Shown here: piece by piece, positions 52,241 through 61,321 of the stretch
Position numbering within the stretch: position 1 is the first letter of the stretch
Layout of the letters: every line of letters starts with the position of its first letter
Assembly (NCBI RefSeq): GCF_014207905.1
Contig: NZ_JACHLB010000003.1
Location: 124,001-188,000, forward strand
DNA length: 64,000 nt
From: Flavobacterium notoginsengisoli
Lineage (GTDB): Bacteria > Bacteroidota > Bacteroidia > Flavobacteriales > Flavobacteriaceae
Direction: 5' to 3'
Translations under genes and position numbers: made by a program
The notes under the pieces: generated by a model
The model's input: only the letters and a program-made list of their open reading frames with translations
What the model was told of the DNA's origin: nothing
The model's database searches: none

Positions 52241-53950
52241 TTATTTTAAATCTAATAAAGGTCTAACTAAAGTTTCTTTGTTATTAGCTAAATCTTTCCA
52301 GTCAACTTTTATTGCTGGATTTACCCCGTTGATGTAATCTTCAATATTAGAATAACCATCTCCGTTTAAATCTCCTTTTGCATCAGATGGATCATTCGGG
52401 TTTAAACCGTATTTTTTCTCCCATGCATCTGGCATACCATCTTTGTCTGTATCAACATAAGATTTTCCTTTGTATTCTGGATAACCTCCTACTTGAGAAA
52501 TGTCTGTAATAATTCCTTTTTTATAAGAATCCATCGGTAAACGTCTGTGCTCAAACTGATAAAATTCTTTTTTCTCTAGACCTTTAGCATATTCTGGAAC
52601 TCCAGTTTTAACCGTTCTTACAATTCTTTCATCCACTTTATCTCTAATTGGCAACGTTGCTCCCACATTTTTAAGAACGAATTCATAAGATTCTTCAGCA
52701 GTCATGAATTTGTTGAACCAAGGCATTGGGAAAGGCTTGTCACTTTTCATTTTAGCAAAATACTCTTTAGCTTCATCATAAGTCATTAACTCGCCTTTTT
52801 TGTTTTCAAGCTGAATACCACCGTCCCAGTTATCTTTAGTAACTTTATCATTATTATTCACAACGTTTCCGTTTACATAAGCTCTACCGAAAACCATGTA
52901 AGGCAATTTGCTTCTTCCTGATTCTGGTTTTAAGATTCTGTAACTAATTGGCTGAGTCAAATCGGTAACAGGACCTGGTTTGTAAAAGTTATTGATGATG
53001 TTGTAATTAGCAGTATAATCTCCACCATCAGTAGATCTATTATACCAGTTGAAAACCACATTATTAACAAAATTGAAAATTCCATTCCATCCGATAGAAG
53101 GGTTTCTACCTGCATTATTAGCCCACATATTTCTCATGAAAGAACAATTTTCTCCACCTAAAGTACTTCCGAAAGCGTGATTGTAAGTATCTAAAGCTTC
53201 TCCAAATAAACTGTTTTGGATTGTAATGTTTACTGTTCCAACCTTTACATCTGGATAACCCGCTCCTGGGCTGTAGATATGTCTGTAGATTGACATATTT
53301 TCATCTAATCCCCAAGTTGCAGAAACGTGGTCGATCATAATATTTCCAACAGGATTTCCTCCAATTGAATCATCTCTACGTCCAACAAAAGTTTCTCCTC
53401 TACGGAAACGCATGTGTCTGATAATTACGTCGTGCGTATCAATCCAAGTTGATTCTCCTGCAACACAGATACCATCTCCAGGCGCTGTTTGTCCAGCAAT
53501 TGTGATATAAGGCGCGCGAATAATTAGCGGGCTTTTCAACCTGATAATTCCTGATACATTAAATACCACAATTCTAGCTCCACCTTTTTCGCAGGCTTCA
53601 CGCAAAGTTCCAGGTCCGCGGTCTTCTAAACTTGTTACAACATAAACATTTCCACCACGACCACCGAAAGTATACATTCCTCCTCCTTCAGCACCTGGAA
53701 AAGCTGGAATATCTGCTTGCGGTAAATCTGTTGGTCTTGACGCCCATGGAATGTAAGGTTTACCATGCTTTGCCTCTTCTTCAATAACAACTAATGCTTT
53801 TTCCCAAGCTTCGTCAGAAAGTCTTTGAGCTTCTGCTTTAATTGCTTTTTCCTGAGCCTGAACTTCTGGACTTATTTTAGGGTATTGAGCAAAACATTTT
53901 GCACTTCCAAAAAAAAGTAGAGATGCGATAAATAATGCGGAATTTTTCAT
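52241..53950 (-). CDS. PL1-like pectate lyase with C-terminal calcium-binding repeat (first copy)
   Basis: This is an exported lyase of 569 aa, first gene after SusD in the core pectin operon. The signal peptide is MKNSALFIASLLFFGSAKCFAQ. The core motifs are AFPGAEGGGMYTFGGRGG, VTSLEDRGPGTLREACEK, VTIAGQTAPGDGICVAG in near-identical form, IIRHMRFRRGETF and MIDHVSATWGLDENMS. The C-terminal part has VGGYPEYKGKSYVDTDKDG, MPDAWEKKYGLNPND and DLNGDGYSNIEDYING, the calcium-type repeat. It is highly similar to the paralogue at 49611, suggesting a tandem duplication interrupted by DUF3826. Its gap to susD contains a stem-loop (53987-54016). Confidence 0.93.
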   Translation of the reverse strand: MKNSALFIASLLFFGSAKCFAQYPKISPEVQAQEKAIKAEAQRLSDEAWEKALVVIEEEAKHGKPYIPWASRPTDLPQADIPAFPGAEGGGMYTFGGRGGNVYVVTSLEDRGPGTLREACEKGGARIVVFNVSGIIRLKSPLIIRAPYITIAGQTAPGDGICVAGESTWIDTHDVIIRHMRFRRGETFVGRRDDSIGGNPVGNIMIDHVSATWGLDENMSIYRHIYSPGAGYPDVKVGTVNITIQNSLFGEALDTYNHAFGSTLGGENCSFMRNMWANNAGRNPSIGWNGIFNFVNNVVFNWYNRSTDGGDYTANYNIINNFYKPGPVTDLTQPISYRILKPESGRSKLPYMVFGRAYVNGNVVNNNDKVTKDNWDGGIQLENKKGELMTYDEAKEYFAKMKSDKPFPMPWFNKFMTAEESYEFVLKNVGATLPIRDKVDERIVRTVKTGVPEYAKGLEKKEFYQFEHRRLPMDSYKKGIITDISQVGGYPEYKGKSYVDTDKDGMPDAWEKKYGLNPNDPSDAKGDLNGDGYSNIEDYINGVNPAIKVDWKDLANNKETLVRPLLDLK

Positions 53951-53986
53951 GTTAATTTTTAATTATGGTAATTCTTTTAAACAAAT

Positions 53987-54016
53987 CACCTGTATCTTTT
54001 GAGAAGAATACAGGTG
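53987..54016. terminator. Stem-loop between SusD and PL1 genes
   Basis: Perfect 9-bp arms CACCTGTAT (53987-53995) and ATACAGGTG (54008-54016) enclose a 12-base loop. It lies 37 bp past the susD stop and 37 bp before the lyase start. On the minus strand it is followed by ATTTGTTT. An attenuator or processing site that sets SusCD against enzyme levels is plausible. Confidence 0.45.
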
Positions 54017-54052
54017 AAAAGCTTTATATAATAATTTCTTTGATTTTAAAAT

Positions 54053-56032
54053 CTATTCTTGGTAATTGAACGTTCCAGCTCCACCCAAATTATCATTCCA
54101 ACCAAGAGTTTGTTCTAACCATGGGTTTGAAGTTAAAGCAGTTGTGTTAAGACCACTGATGTAATAATTTGGATTAAATTTGATTTTAACCGCTGCACCA
54201 CTAACATTATCCATTGGGGTAACTAAAGCAGTACGTACGAAATTAGCATTGTAATAAGTTGCTAAAGTGTTCAATTGTGTTTGGAAAGTAGCCGCAGCCG
54301 CGTCTGGATCTACTACAATACTTGCACGTGAAGCAGCTAAAGGGTCTGCAGCAGTTGCTGTTGTTCTGTATTGCAAGTAGTTTCCAGTTCTTTGAGTTCC
54401 GTTAATAGGTGTTAAACCTAATTTTTGACAGCTATTGCTGCTATTTGGTCCAAGTGGATCATCGCTGTATAATTTCCAACGTTGTACATCCCAGAAACGT
54501 TTTCCTTCGTAAGCTAACTCTACTCTTCTTTCATATAAACATGCTTCAATAGCTGCATATTTATCTGATAATGTTCCAATTCCATAGTTATTTGCAGCAG
54601 GAATACCAACACGAGCTCTAATTTTACTTAAATACGCTATTGTATTTTGAGTTTGTCCTAAAGCAGCATAACATTCAGCAATATTCAATAATAATTCTGC
54701 ATAACGATATTCCATAATATCTGTTGGAGAATAAGCATAGTTTACTGCATTACTAGCTGTAGCATTTGTCATTTTTCTAACAACGGCTGGACTTGTAGTT
54801 GTTGTATTAAGATCGTTGAAATAAGCTTTATTAGCGCTATCTACCCAACGGTAAGACCAGAAAACTGCGTTTGCACTTTCTTTGTATCCCCATTTAACTC
54901 CAGAGAAAGCAAATGTTCTATAGAATCTTGGATCACGATTAAGGAAGAAAGTGAAATCATTGTATCCATTTGCAGCAGTTGGTCTTCTACCATCAGCCAT
55001 TGGAAACAAATCGATCATTTCTTTTGGTGCTGAAATTCCTCCTGTTCCACCTTGACTTGGTAAACGAGTTGCTTTTTCCCAGTTATTGTTCACATTAAAT
55101 GTAATATCACTATTTGTAGCAGATAAAAGCTGTACTGTAATCGCTTCTCTACATTTGATATTGTCAATCAAGAACATGTTATCCCATTCTTTAATTGTAC
55201 TTCCGTACAATCCGTAACCGTTTTGCGTTAATTCTGCTTCAGCAGCTAATCCTGCGTCAAGAGCCGCTTGCCAACGCTCATTACCACCGTCCCAGTTTTT
55301 GTTGAACAATGGACTTGCGAAAGTTAATAATACTCTAGATTTTTGAGCCAAAGCTGCACCTTTTGTAAAACGTCCATAGTTTGCAGCATCCCAGTCCCCT
55401 GGCAATAAACTTGCAGCCATGTCTAAATCTTTTACAATTTGAGCTACAACTTCAGAAACTTTTGCTCTTGGTAATTTAATGCTTTCATCATCAACAGATG
55501 CATTCATAACAGTTGTTACAATTGGAACACCTCCGTAAGTACGCATTAAATCAAAATATTGAATAGCACGCATGTAATACATTTGTCCTTTTGCACGATC
55601 GCGGAAAGTTTTATCTAAACTAGCTCCTTTCACGTCAATATCTTCCAATAAATTGTTACACTCTCTAATTCTTGTGTAAGCATTGTTCACAAGACCTGCA
55701 CCAATTTTAGCACCAAAATAATCTTTTGCTACATCTGGTGTTTGAAGTAATTTACTAGGATTTGTATAATCTTGAACTCCACCTTGCTCTTCAGTTAATT
55801 TAGTATTCACATCTGTATAAACTCCAATTACACTAGAAGTTGGAGATTTAAAAGCTGCAAAAAACTCAAAATACTGATTATCTACATACGCTTGTACACG
55901 TGCCTGATTTTGATAGAATGAATCATCATACTGTCCGATAGGCTTAACTTCGTCCAAGAAATTGTCACTACAGGAAACCCCTAGAACAAGAACTAGTGCT
56001 AAAGTTATATATATATTAAATTTTGTTTTCAT
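54053..56032 (-). CDS. SusD/RagB-family lipoprotein of the pectin locus
   Basis: This is the surface glycan-binding partner of the SusC at 56052, about 659 aa from the ATG at 56032. A longer frame upstream overlaps susC out of frame and is not coding. The lipobox is LVLGVSC near residue 20. SusD signatures are present: an early DEVKPIGQYDDSFYQNQARVQAY, helical repeats with YYMRAIQYFDLMRTYGGVPIVT and RYAELLLNIAECYAALGQ, and the C-terminal ECLYERRVELAYEGKRFWDVQRW (seen as ACLYERRVELAYEGKRFWD). It is larger than the SusD at 3107, as in glycan-binding members. It lies 19 bp after susC. With PL1 genes downstream it probably binds pectic oligosaccharides at the cell surface. Confidence 0.95.
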   Translation of the reverse strand: MKTKFNIYITLALVLVLGVSCSDNFLDEVKPIGQYDDSFYQNQARVQAYVDNQYFEFFAAFKSPTSSVIGVYTDVNTKLTEEQGGVQDYTNPSKLLQTPDVAKDYFGAKIGAGLVNNAYTRIRECNNLLEDIDVKGASLDKTFRDRAKGQMYYMRAIQYFDLMRTYGGVPIVTTVMNASVDDESIKLPRAKVSEVVAQIVKDLDMAASLLPGDWDAANYGRFTKGAALAQKSRVLLTFASPLFNKNWDGGNERWQAALDAGLAAEAELTQNGYGLYGSTIKEWDNMFLIDNIKCREAITVQLLSATNSDITFNVNNNWEKATRLPSQGGTGGISAPKEMIDLFPMADGRRPTAANGYNDFTFFLNRDPRFYRTFAFSGVKWGYKESANAVFWSYRWVDSANKAYFNDLNTTTTSPAVVRKMTNATASNAVNYAYSPTDIMEYRYAELLLNIAECYAALGQTQNTIAYLSKIRARVGIPAANNYGIGTLSDKYAAIEACLYERRVELAYEGKRFWDVQRWKLYSDDPLGPNSSNSCQKLGLTPINGTQRTGNYLQYRTTATAADPLAASRASIVVDPDAAAATFQTQLNTLATYYNANFVRTALVTPMDNVSGAAVKIKFNPNYYISGLNTTALTSNPWLEQTLGWNDNLGGAGTFNYQE

Positions 56033-56051
56033 AATTAAAATCGAATTAAGA

Positions 56052-59000
56052 TTAGAATGAGATGTTGAAATTAAACGACCAAGATCTAAGAGTAGGATAT
56101 CCAACTGAAGAGTTGTCGTACATATTTCTGTAATGATCTGGATAAGGATTGTAGAAATCCCAAAGATTATTACCCGTAATACCAATTGACATATTGTTAA
56201 CCTTAGTATTAGCAAATACTTGTTTAGGAATATCGTACGTCAAAGTTAAGTTTCTAACAAAACAACGGAATGTACTTACTTGCCAGAAATCTGAAGGGCT
56301 TAATACACCTGCTTGTGCCAAGTTAGGATATTTACCGTTTACATTATCTGCGGCATACATGTCATTCCAGAATGTTTCACGAGCCCACATGTTACTAGCA
56401 CTAGATGTTGGCTGGCTCATCAAGTCAACAAAAGTTGCTCCACCCCAAGAAGTTGCGATTTGAGTTCTTACAGATAAATTACTGTATTTGAAAGCTAAGT
56501 TAGTATTAAAACCGTAAGTTCTGCTACTTTTTGCTAATTTAACGTAATCGTTTCCTGCAAGAATCTGTCCGTTTGGTCCGCTTAATGTTCCATCTGCATT
56601 TAATACACCTGCAACGTCTTGATAAGCTAATGATCCTTTTTGAATCTTAGTTGGATCAATAATTCCTAAATAACTTGGCGTTGTACCAGCTGCTGCTGCA
56701 TTTGCACTTAAGTAGTTCCAGTAGTTAGTAACATCTTCGTCTGTACGTAAGATACCATCACCTGTAGAAGTTCCTTTCCATGTTTGGAATCCCCAAACTG
56801 GGTTAAATCCTTCAGAATATCCTTCTCTTCTTGTGTTGTTAGATGGAAGTAAATTTCCTTGATCTGGATATTTTTTAATTTTGTTATCTCCGTAGCTAAA
56901 GTTCATACCAACACTGTAGCTAACTTTACCAACTTTATCATTCCAGTTAAGGTTAAGCTCAGAACCCCAAGCATCAACGTGAGCGTAGTTTTGTTCTGCA
57001 AATGCTCCACCAATAGAAATTGGCACACCAGTCGCACTACCCATATCTGTTAACATGTCTTTAGTGATATCATAGTAGAAATCTGCATTAATTTCTAATC
57101 TATTTTTCAAGAAAGCTAAATCTAAACCAACGTTATGTTTCAACGTAGAATCCCATTTTGCATCTCTGTTTGGATTAACTTTAGGAGTTAAACCTCCACC
57201 TAATTGACCACCATTAGTTCCAAACTGCCATCCTTTATTAACTGTTACGTCATAAAATTGGTACCATTTCCAAGGCTGAAGGTTATCTTTTCCTGTTTTA
57301 CCAATAGAGTATCTTAATTTAAGGAAATTTACACCTGGTAAGTTTCTTTCAAACCACGCTTCTTTCGAAGCTACCCAACCTACTTGAAGAGATGGGAAAG
57401 TTCCCCAGTAATTCTCTGGTGCAAACTTTGTAGAAGCATCACTACGAATTAAGAACTGCACTAAATATTTAGATTTAAAGCTATAGTTTAAAGTTCCAAA
57501 ATAAGAAAGTGTTGCATTATTTCCTTTTAAAGCTGTAGAGTTTCCAGTATCTACTGTTCCAGCTGTACGCCAATCTCCAAGATAATCTTTAGGAGTATTT
57601 GTATAAGCTAAACGAGTAGTTTGCCAATCAGATTCTGATCTCTCAATACCGAACATTCCACTAACTTGGTGATCTCCGAAAGTTCTGTTGTAATTTGCAA
57701 AAAAGTTAGCTTGAGTACTTTTAGAAAAACTACTATTATAATAAACTCTTGAGTTTCTTACGTTAGTTTCAATAACATAATCAATAATTCCTCCTACTTC
57801 AGGATTTTTAATGATCGCACTAGGATAAGCAGCACTTGCTAATTTGTTGTCTTGCAATTGATAGTTTGTAATTCTTGCTAAATCGTAAGGCAACTGAATT
57901 TGCTCTGAATAAGTAGAGTTTTTAGTTCTTGCAAAAGTTGCTTTGAAAGATAATCCTTTAATAGCCGCAACTTTATAGTTTAAGGAAGCATTTACGTTGA
58001 AAGAAGAATCATCAGTAGTTTGGTGAGATCCATTATTCAAGTTTGCAAAATAGTTCCATCCTGCAATGTTGTTATTAGCATTCGCACTACCAAAGTTTTT
58101 ATTTGTATTTGGAAATGGAGACATATAATATGTTTTACCATCAACAACAGTTTCCCATGGAATGAATTTTGGCATATGCACTAAATATCCATAATCAGCT
58201 TGTTCTCCACCAGCAGCACTACCATAACTACCATCACTGATGTTTGCAGATGCTTTAGTAAATGATTTATCGATAAATCCTGAAGTTCCAGAAATCGAAG
58301 CAGAGAAATCTAAGTTCTTAGCGATTTTTGCATTAATACCAGTACGGTAGTTCCATTTATCATATTTTTGGTAACCAAGGTTAGCATCTTGAGTTAAATA
58401 AGTTGCACCAGCAAAATAAGTAATATCTTCGCTACCACCATTAATATTAAATGAGTGTTTTTGTTGAATAGCTGGTTTCCAAGCTTCTTTCAACCAGTCA
58501 TAATCCAAACTTTTCATTTGCTCTAATTCTGAAGCAGAGAATAAACTCGCTGGAAGAATAGTTGGATTCTGAGCAGTTAAAAATCTATTACTAAAAACTC
58601 CAAAGTCATAAGCGCTCATTGTTTTAGTATGGCTAACTGCATCATTAATTACAAACTGGCTATTGTAGCTAAATTTAGCTTTACCTGCTTTTCCTCTTTT
58701 AGTTTTAACAACAACAGCTCCTTGAGACGCACGAGAACCGTAGATAGCAGCAGATGCATCTTTTAAAACTGTAATACTTTCAATCTCAGAAGGATCTAAT
58801 CTGTTAAAAGCATCTAATGTAGCTTTACCAGTAGCTGGATCAACTTGAACCATATCATCAATTACAATTAATGGTATAGTAGAGTTCCCATCTTTTGAGA
58901 AACCAAAAGTTTGACGAATTTGAATACTAGCAGCATCTCCCGGACGACCTGATCCTCCTGTAACAGAAAGACCTGGAACCAATCCTTTTAATGCATCAGA

Positions 59001-59423
59001 TAAATTCGTTGCAGGCAAATCCATAAGTTCATCTGGCTTAATAGTAGCAATCGCTCCTGTAAGTTCTTTTTTCTTTTGAGTACCATAACCAACTACAACA
59101 ATATTTTCTAATTGATTAAAATCGTCTTGCATTTGAGTATTTACAACTGTACGATTATTAAGTGGAACTTCTATTTTTTTCATTCCGATGAAAGAAAAAA
59201 CTAATGTTGCACCACTCTTAACTTTAATTTGGTATTTACCATTGTAATCTGTTGTCACCGAATTTTTGCTCGATTTTTCTGTGACGTTAACCCCAGGAAG
59301 AAGTCCTCCTAAATTATCTGTAACAGTTCCTGTTACTGTAACTTGATTACTTTGAGCATAACTCAGCACACTCATCAATGTAAACAAAAGAAAACTACAT
59401 CTTTTTATAAGTGCTTGTTTCAT
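56052..59423 (-). CDS. SusC/RagA-family TonB-dependent transporter of the pectin locus
   Basis: This is an outer-membrane oligosaccharide importer of 1123 aa. The signal peptide is MKQALIKRCSFLLFTLMSVLSYAQ. A carboxypeptidase-like domain (VTVTGTVTDNLGGLLPGVNV) leads to the TonB box region (NIVVVGYGTQKKKELTGAI), plug (ALKGLVPGLSVTGG; ASAAIYGSRASQGAVVVKTKRG) and barrel ending SWSFNFNISF. Unlike the SusC at 4511 it has no STN domain. It is therefore not controlled by FecR/ECF signalling and must use another regulator, such as a hybrid two-component or SusR-like system or a LacI/AraC protein encoded elsewhere. A 694-bp regulatory gap precedes it. It forms an operon with susD and probably the PL1 genes. 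Confidence 0.96.
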   Translation of the reverse strand: MKQALIKRCSFLLFTLMSVLSYAQSNQVTVTGTVTDNLGGLLPGVNVTEKSSKNSVTTDYNGKYQIKVKSGATLVFSFIGMKKIEVPLNNRTVVNTQMQDDFNQLENIVVVGYGTQKKKELTGAIATIKPDELMDLPATNLSDALKGLVPGLSVTGGSGRPGDAASIQIRQTFGFSKDGNSTIPLIVIDDMVQVDPATGKATLDAFNRLDPSEIESITVLKDASAAIYGSRASQGAVVVKTKRGKAGKAKFSYNSQFVINDAVSHTKTMSAYDFGVFSNRFLTAQNPTILPASLFSASELEQMKSLDYDWLKEAWKPAIQQKHSFNINGGSEDITYFAGATYLTQDANLGYQKYDKWNYRTGINAKIAKNLDFSASISGTSGFIDKSFTKASANISDGSYGSAAGGEQADYGYLVHMPKFIPWETVVDGKTYYMSPFPNTNKNFGSANANNNIAGWNYFANLNNGSHQTTDDSSFNVNASLNYKVAAIKGLSFKATFARTKNSTYSEQIQLPYDLARITNYQLQDNKLASAAYPSAIIKNPEVGGIIDYVIETNVRNSRVYYNSSFSKSTQANFFANYNRTFGDHQVSGMFGIERSESDWQTTRLAYTNTPKDYLGDWRTAGTVDTGNSTALKGNNATLSYFGTLNYSFKSKYLVQFLIRSDASTKFAPENYWGTFPSLQVGWVASKEAWFERNLPGVNFLKLRYSIGKTGKDNLQPWKWYQFYDVTVNKGWQFGTNGGQLGGGLTPKVNPNRDAKWDSTLKHNVGLDLAFLKNRLEINADFYYDITKDMLTDMGSATGVPISIGGAFAEQNYAHVDAWGSELNLNWNDKVGKVSYSVGMNFSYGDNKIKKYPDQGNLLPSNNTRREGYSEGFNPVWGFQTWKGTSTGDGILRTDEDVTNYWNYLSANAAAAGTTPSYLGIIDPTKIQKGSLAYQDVAGVLNADGTLSGPNGQILAGNDYVKLAKSSRTYGFNTNLAFKYSNLSVRTQIATSWGGATFVDLMSQPTSSASNMWARETFWNDMYAADNVNGKYPNLAQAGVLSPSDFWQVSTFRCFVRNLTLTYDIPKQVFANTKVNNMSIGITGNNLWDFYNPYPDHYRNMYDNSSVGYPTLRSWSFNFNISF

Positions 59424-59591
59424 AAATGTTTTTTTTGGTTAGGTTATTAATTGTTAGTTAGTCATGTTAAACATGTCTTAATTATAATAAAATTTTACTT
59501 AAAGAAATCTTAAAGCATTTTATTAAATGTTTAAAACACATTTATTTTAGTATTCCAAAAATATAACGATGATATATGAGAACCGTCCTGC

Positions 59592-59608
59592 TGTATCCTG
59601 TTTTGATA
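59592..59608 (-). promoter_or_regulatory. ACAGGAT-type site nearest the SusC promoter
   Basis: The minus strand reads TATCAAAACAGGATACA. ATCAAAACAGGAT is repeated exactly at 59733-59721, and ACAGGATACA recurs 32 kb away at 27658-27649. It is centred roughly 45-50 bp upstream of the inferred transcription start, where an activator would bind. Confidence 0.45.
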
Positions 59609-59719
59609 GCATAATTTCAAAAAAAAAGACATAAAAAAAACAATATTAATAAAAAACGGACGTAAAAAATAGACGATACAAAATATTCAAGAGAAATGAT
59701 TGCTTAAAATAAAATTTAT

Positions 59720-59750
59720 AATCCTGTTTTGATCAAAAAATAACAGGATT
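59720..59750. promoter_or_regulatory. Palindromic pair of ACAGGAT-type sites
   Basis: AATCCTGTT (59720-59728) and AACAGGATT (59742-59750) form a perfect 9-bp inverted pair, centre to centre about 22 bp. The left half extends to the 13-bp repeat shared with the proximal site. A dimeric regulator could bind here. Confidence 0.45.
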
Positions 59751-59979
59751 TATATCAAAATTATAGATATACTATTTATTCTGCAAAACTTACAATTATC
59801 ATAGCTGATGCATAGAGCCTTAGAAATAGTTCTATTTTACGAAAACGTTAGAGATAATTATTAAAATAACATTTAATTTACAATAAAAAACCTACAAAAA
59901 GCAATACAGGATACTATTAAAATAAGATTAAAAAATATTTTAAATAATAAATATTTTTAAAAGTAAATTCTGACCAATG

Positions 59980-59999
59980 AAATGTAAACGATTACATTT
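59980..59999. promoter_or_regulatory. LacI-family operator-like palindrome
   Basis: AAATGTAAACGATTACATTT is a 20-bp palindrome with a central CG and one mismatched pair. This CG-centred shape is typical of LacI-family operators. It lies 557 bp upstream of SusC and just below the CE8 terminator. No LacI-type regulator gene is in the window. Confidence 0.4.
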
Positions 60000-60025
60000 T
60001 TCTTTTTCGACCTCAAAAAATCAAT

Positions 60026-60060
60026 AAAAAAACCCGCTAACCATTGGAGTCAGCGGGCTT
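60026..60060 (-). terminator. Intrinsic terminator of the CE8 transcript
   Basis: On the minus strand a GC-rich stem (AGCCCGCTGACTCC paired with the GGTTAGCGGG side) is followed by seven Ts. It lies about 57 bp past the CE8 stop and separates the GH127/CE8 unit from the SusC regulatory region. Confidence 0.8.
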
Positions 60061-60117
60061 TACATTAAAATTATTTTGATAGTGGAAATTTACAGAATTT
60101 CACTGCTGATTATGGGT

Positions 60118-61104
60118 TTATTTATTCGGGTTCCATCCGTTTAGAACTAACTCTTTATTGTATTTCTCTATATCTTCTTTCTTCAACTGATGCGACCATG
60201 ATACTCGCTGGGAAATATTTTTTGCACTTGCACCTTTACTTCCGTATTCTGCATAATAAGCTGTTTTATCCTTGTCTGGAAATCTGGTATCAATCCAGGC
60301 ATTCCAACCTTCTGGAATAATATGCGAACCTATATCTGTATTGATAAAAATGGTTTGCGCATAAGGTCTCCAAGGTCTTCCAAGAAAAACTTTATCTACT
60401 GATTTGTCTTTTGCAGTAAGTTTACAATCAACAAAAACAAAACCATAAGCCTGACCTTGTGGAGTGGAAGCTGCTGTAATATAGGAATTCGTTAAACTTT
60501 CAATTGTACATTTATAAAAATAAACTGTTGCAGCTCCAAAAATAAAATCGGTTGTACCGTTGATGAAACAGTTTTCAAAATAGGTTCGCGTATTTTCCTG
60601 TGATAAAAAAAGTGTATCCTGATTCCCTAAAATATTACAGTTTTTTACAACAACTTTATCACTTTTAATATGTAAAGCTACTGCCTGCCCTACTCTTCCT
60701 GCGGTATTTTCAACTGTTAGATTTTCTAAAGTACAGTCATTCCCTTTTATTAAAAAAGAATAAGATGTCGATGTTCCAAATTCCTTTTTACCAGATGGAT
60801 CTGGTTCACGAAGCGGTTTCCCTGAATAATCATCAAATGAAATAATGGTTTTATTTCGGTCAATTCCTTTTAAAGTAATAAAAGGTTTTGAAGCAGGAAT
60901 TTCCAATTTCTCTACATACTTTCCCGGCTTAATAGTAATTACAACTCTTTTTTCTGAATTGTCTTTCACATTATTAATAGCTTCCTGAATGGTTTTGAAA
61001 TTTCCAGAACCGTCTTGAGCAACGGTTAATGATAATTTGTTATCTAGCGTTTGGGCTGATATTGAAAGTGTTGTTAGTAAAAGAAGAGTTAGAATATATT
61101 TCAT
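60118..61104 (-). CDS. CE8 pectin methylesterase
   Basis: This is an exported pectinesterase of about 328 aa (ATG 61104; signal peptide MKYILTLLLLTTLSISAQ) that removes methyl esters from homogalacturonan before lyase attack. The right-handed beta-helix has all CE8 motifs in order: GNFKTIQEAINNV, GQAVALHI (Gln), GNQDTLFL (the first catalytic Asp), GTTDFIFGAA (the second catalytic Asp) and VFLGRPWRPYAQT (catalytic Arg). The C-terminal WNAWIDTRFPDK and AEYGSKGASA are also typical. The length is that of a single-domain bacterial enzyme. It is downstream of GH127 (217 bp gap holding inverted-repeat families) and ends at a strong terminator. Confidence 0.97.
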   Translation of the reverse strand: MKYILTLLLLTTLSISAQTLDNKLSLTVAQDGSGNFKTIQEAINNVKDNSEKRVVITIKPGKYVEKLEIPASKPFITLKGIDRNKTIISFDDYSGKPLREPDPSGKKEFGTSTSYSFLIKGNDCTLENLTVENTAGRVGQAVALHIKSDKVVVKNCNILGNQDTLFLSQENTRTYFENCFINGTTDFIFGAATVYFYKCTIESLTNSYITAASTPQGQAYGFVFVDCKLTAKDKSVDKVFLGRPWRPYAQTIFINTDIGSHIIPEGWNAWIDTRFPDKDKTAYYAEYGSKGASAKNISQRVSWSHQLKKEDIEKYNKELVLNGWNPNK

Positions 61105-61133
61105 ATGTACAATTAATTTATTCATTATGTTTT

Positions 61134-61233
61134 TGTCATTTCGACGAAGGAGAAATCTTCACGAGAAGCTCGACAAAGATCGGCTTTTCATTGCGGAGTT
61201 ACTTGCGAAGATTTCTCCTTCGTCGAAATGACA
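61134..61233. repeat. TGTCATTTCGACGAAGGAG-family inverted repeat
   Basis: Perfect 27-bp arms at 61134-61160 and 61207-61233 match the arms at 49441-49539, but the 46-bp interior differs. It is followed at 61281-61316 by a half copy of the GCGTCTTTACGAAG repeat seen at 36536-36650. Confidence 0.9.
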
Positions 61234-61280
61234 AACCTTAACCCTAAAATCTCAGTAAAAATTGAAAATCCGTTTAAACC

Positions 61281-61316
61281 AGCGTCTTTACGAAGTAAAT
61301 CCGTTTCATCAGCGTC
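61281..61316. repeat. Half copy of the GCGTCTTTACGAAGTAAAT repeat
   Basis: The segment GCGTCTTTACGAAGTAAAT followed by CCGTTTCATCAGCGT is nearly the same as 36616-36650. Only one arm is present here, so it appears to be a remnant. Confidence 0.6.
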
Positions 61317-61321
61317 CAAAA

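Larger units (their letters stand above)
59424..60117. promoter_or_regulatory. 694-bp non-coding regulatory region upstream of the pectin SusC
   Basis: No plausible coding frame is seen on either strand. The region is very AT-rich and holds a candidate -7 element (TATTTTTG on the minus strand, 59556-59563), several ACAGGAT-core sites (59592-59608, 59720-59750, 59904-59913), a LacI-operator-like palindrome (59980-59999) and, at its far end, the terminator of the CE8 gene (60026-60060). The leader from the -7 element to the SusC start would be about 125 nt. Confidence 0.6.

Noticed and set aside
54053..56215. Longer SusD frame starting at 56215
   Set aside because: The extra 61 codons overlap susC in another frame and lack a signal peptide; the lipoprotein signal begins at 56032.
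59424..60117. Small protein or regulatory RNA gene in the 694-bp gap
   Set aside because: No open frame with a plausible start and composition was seen, and no recognisable RNA structure other than the terminator; I cannot exclude an unstructured sRNA.
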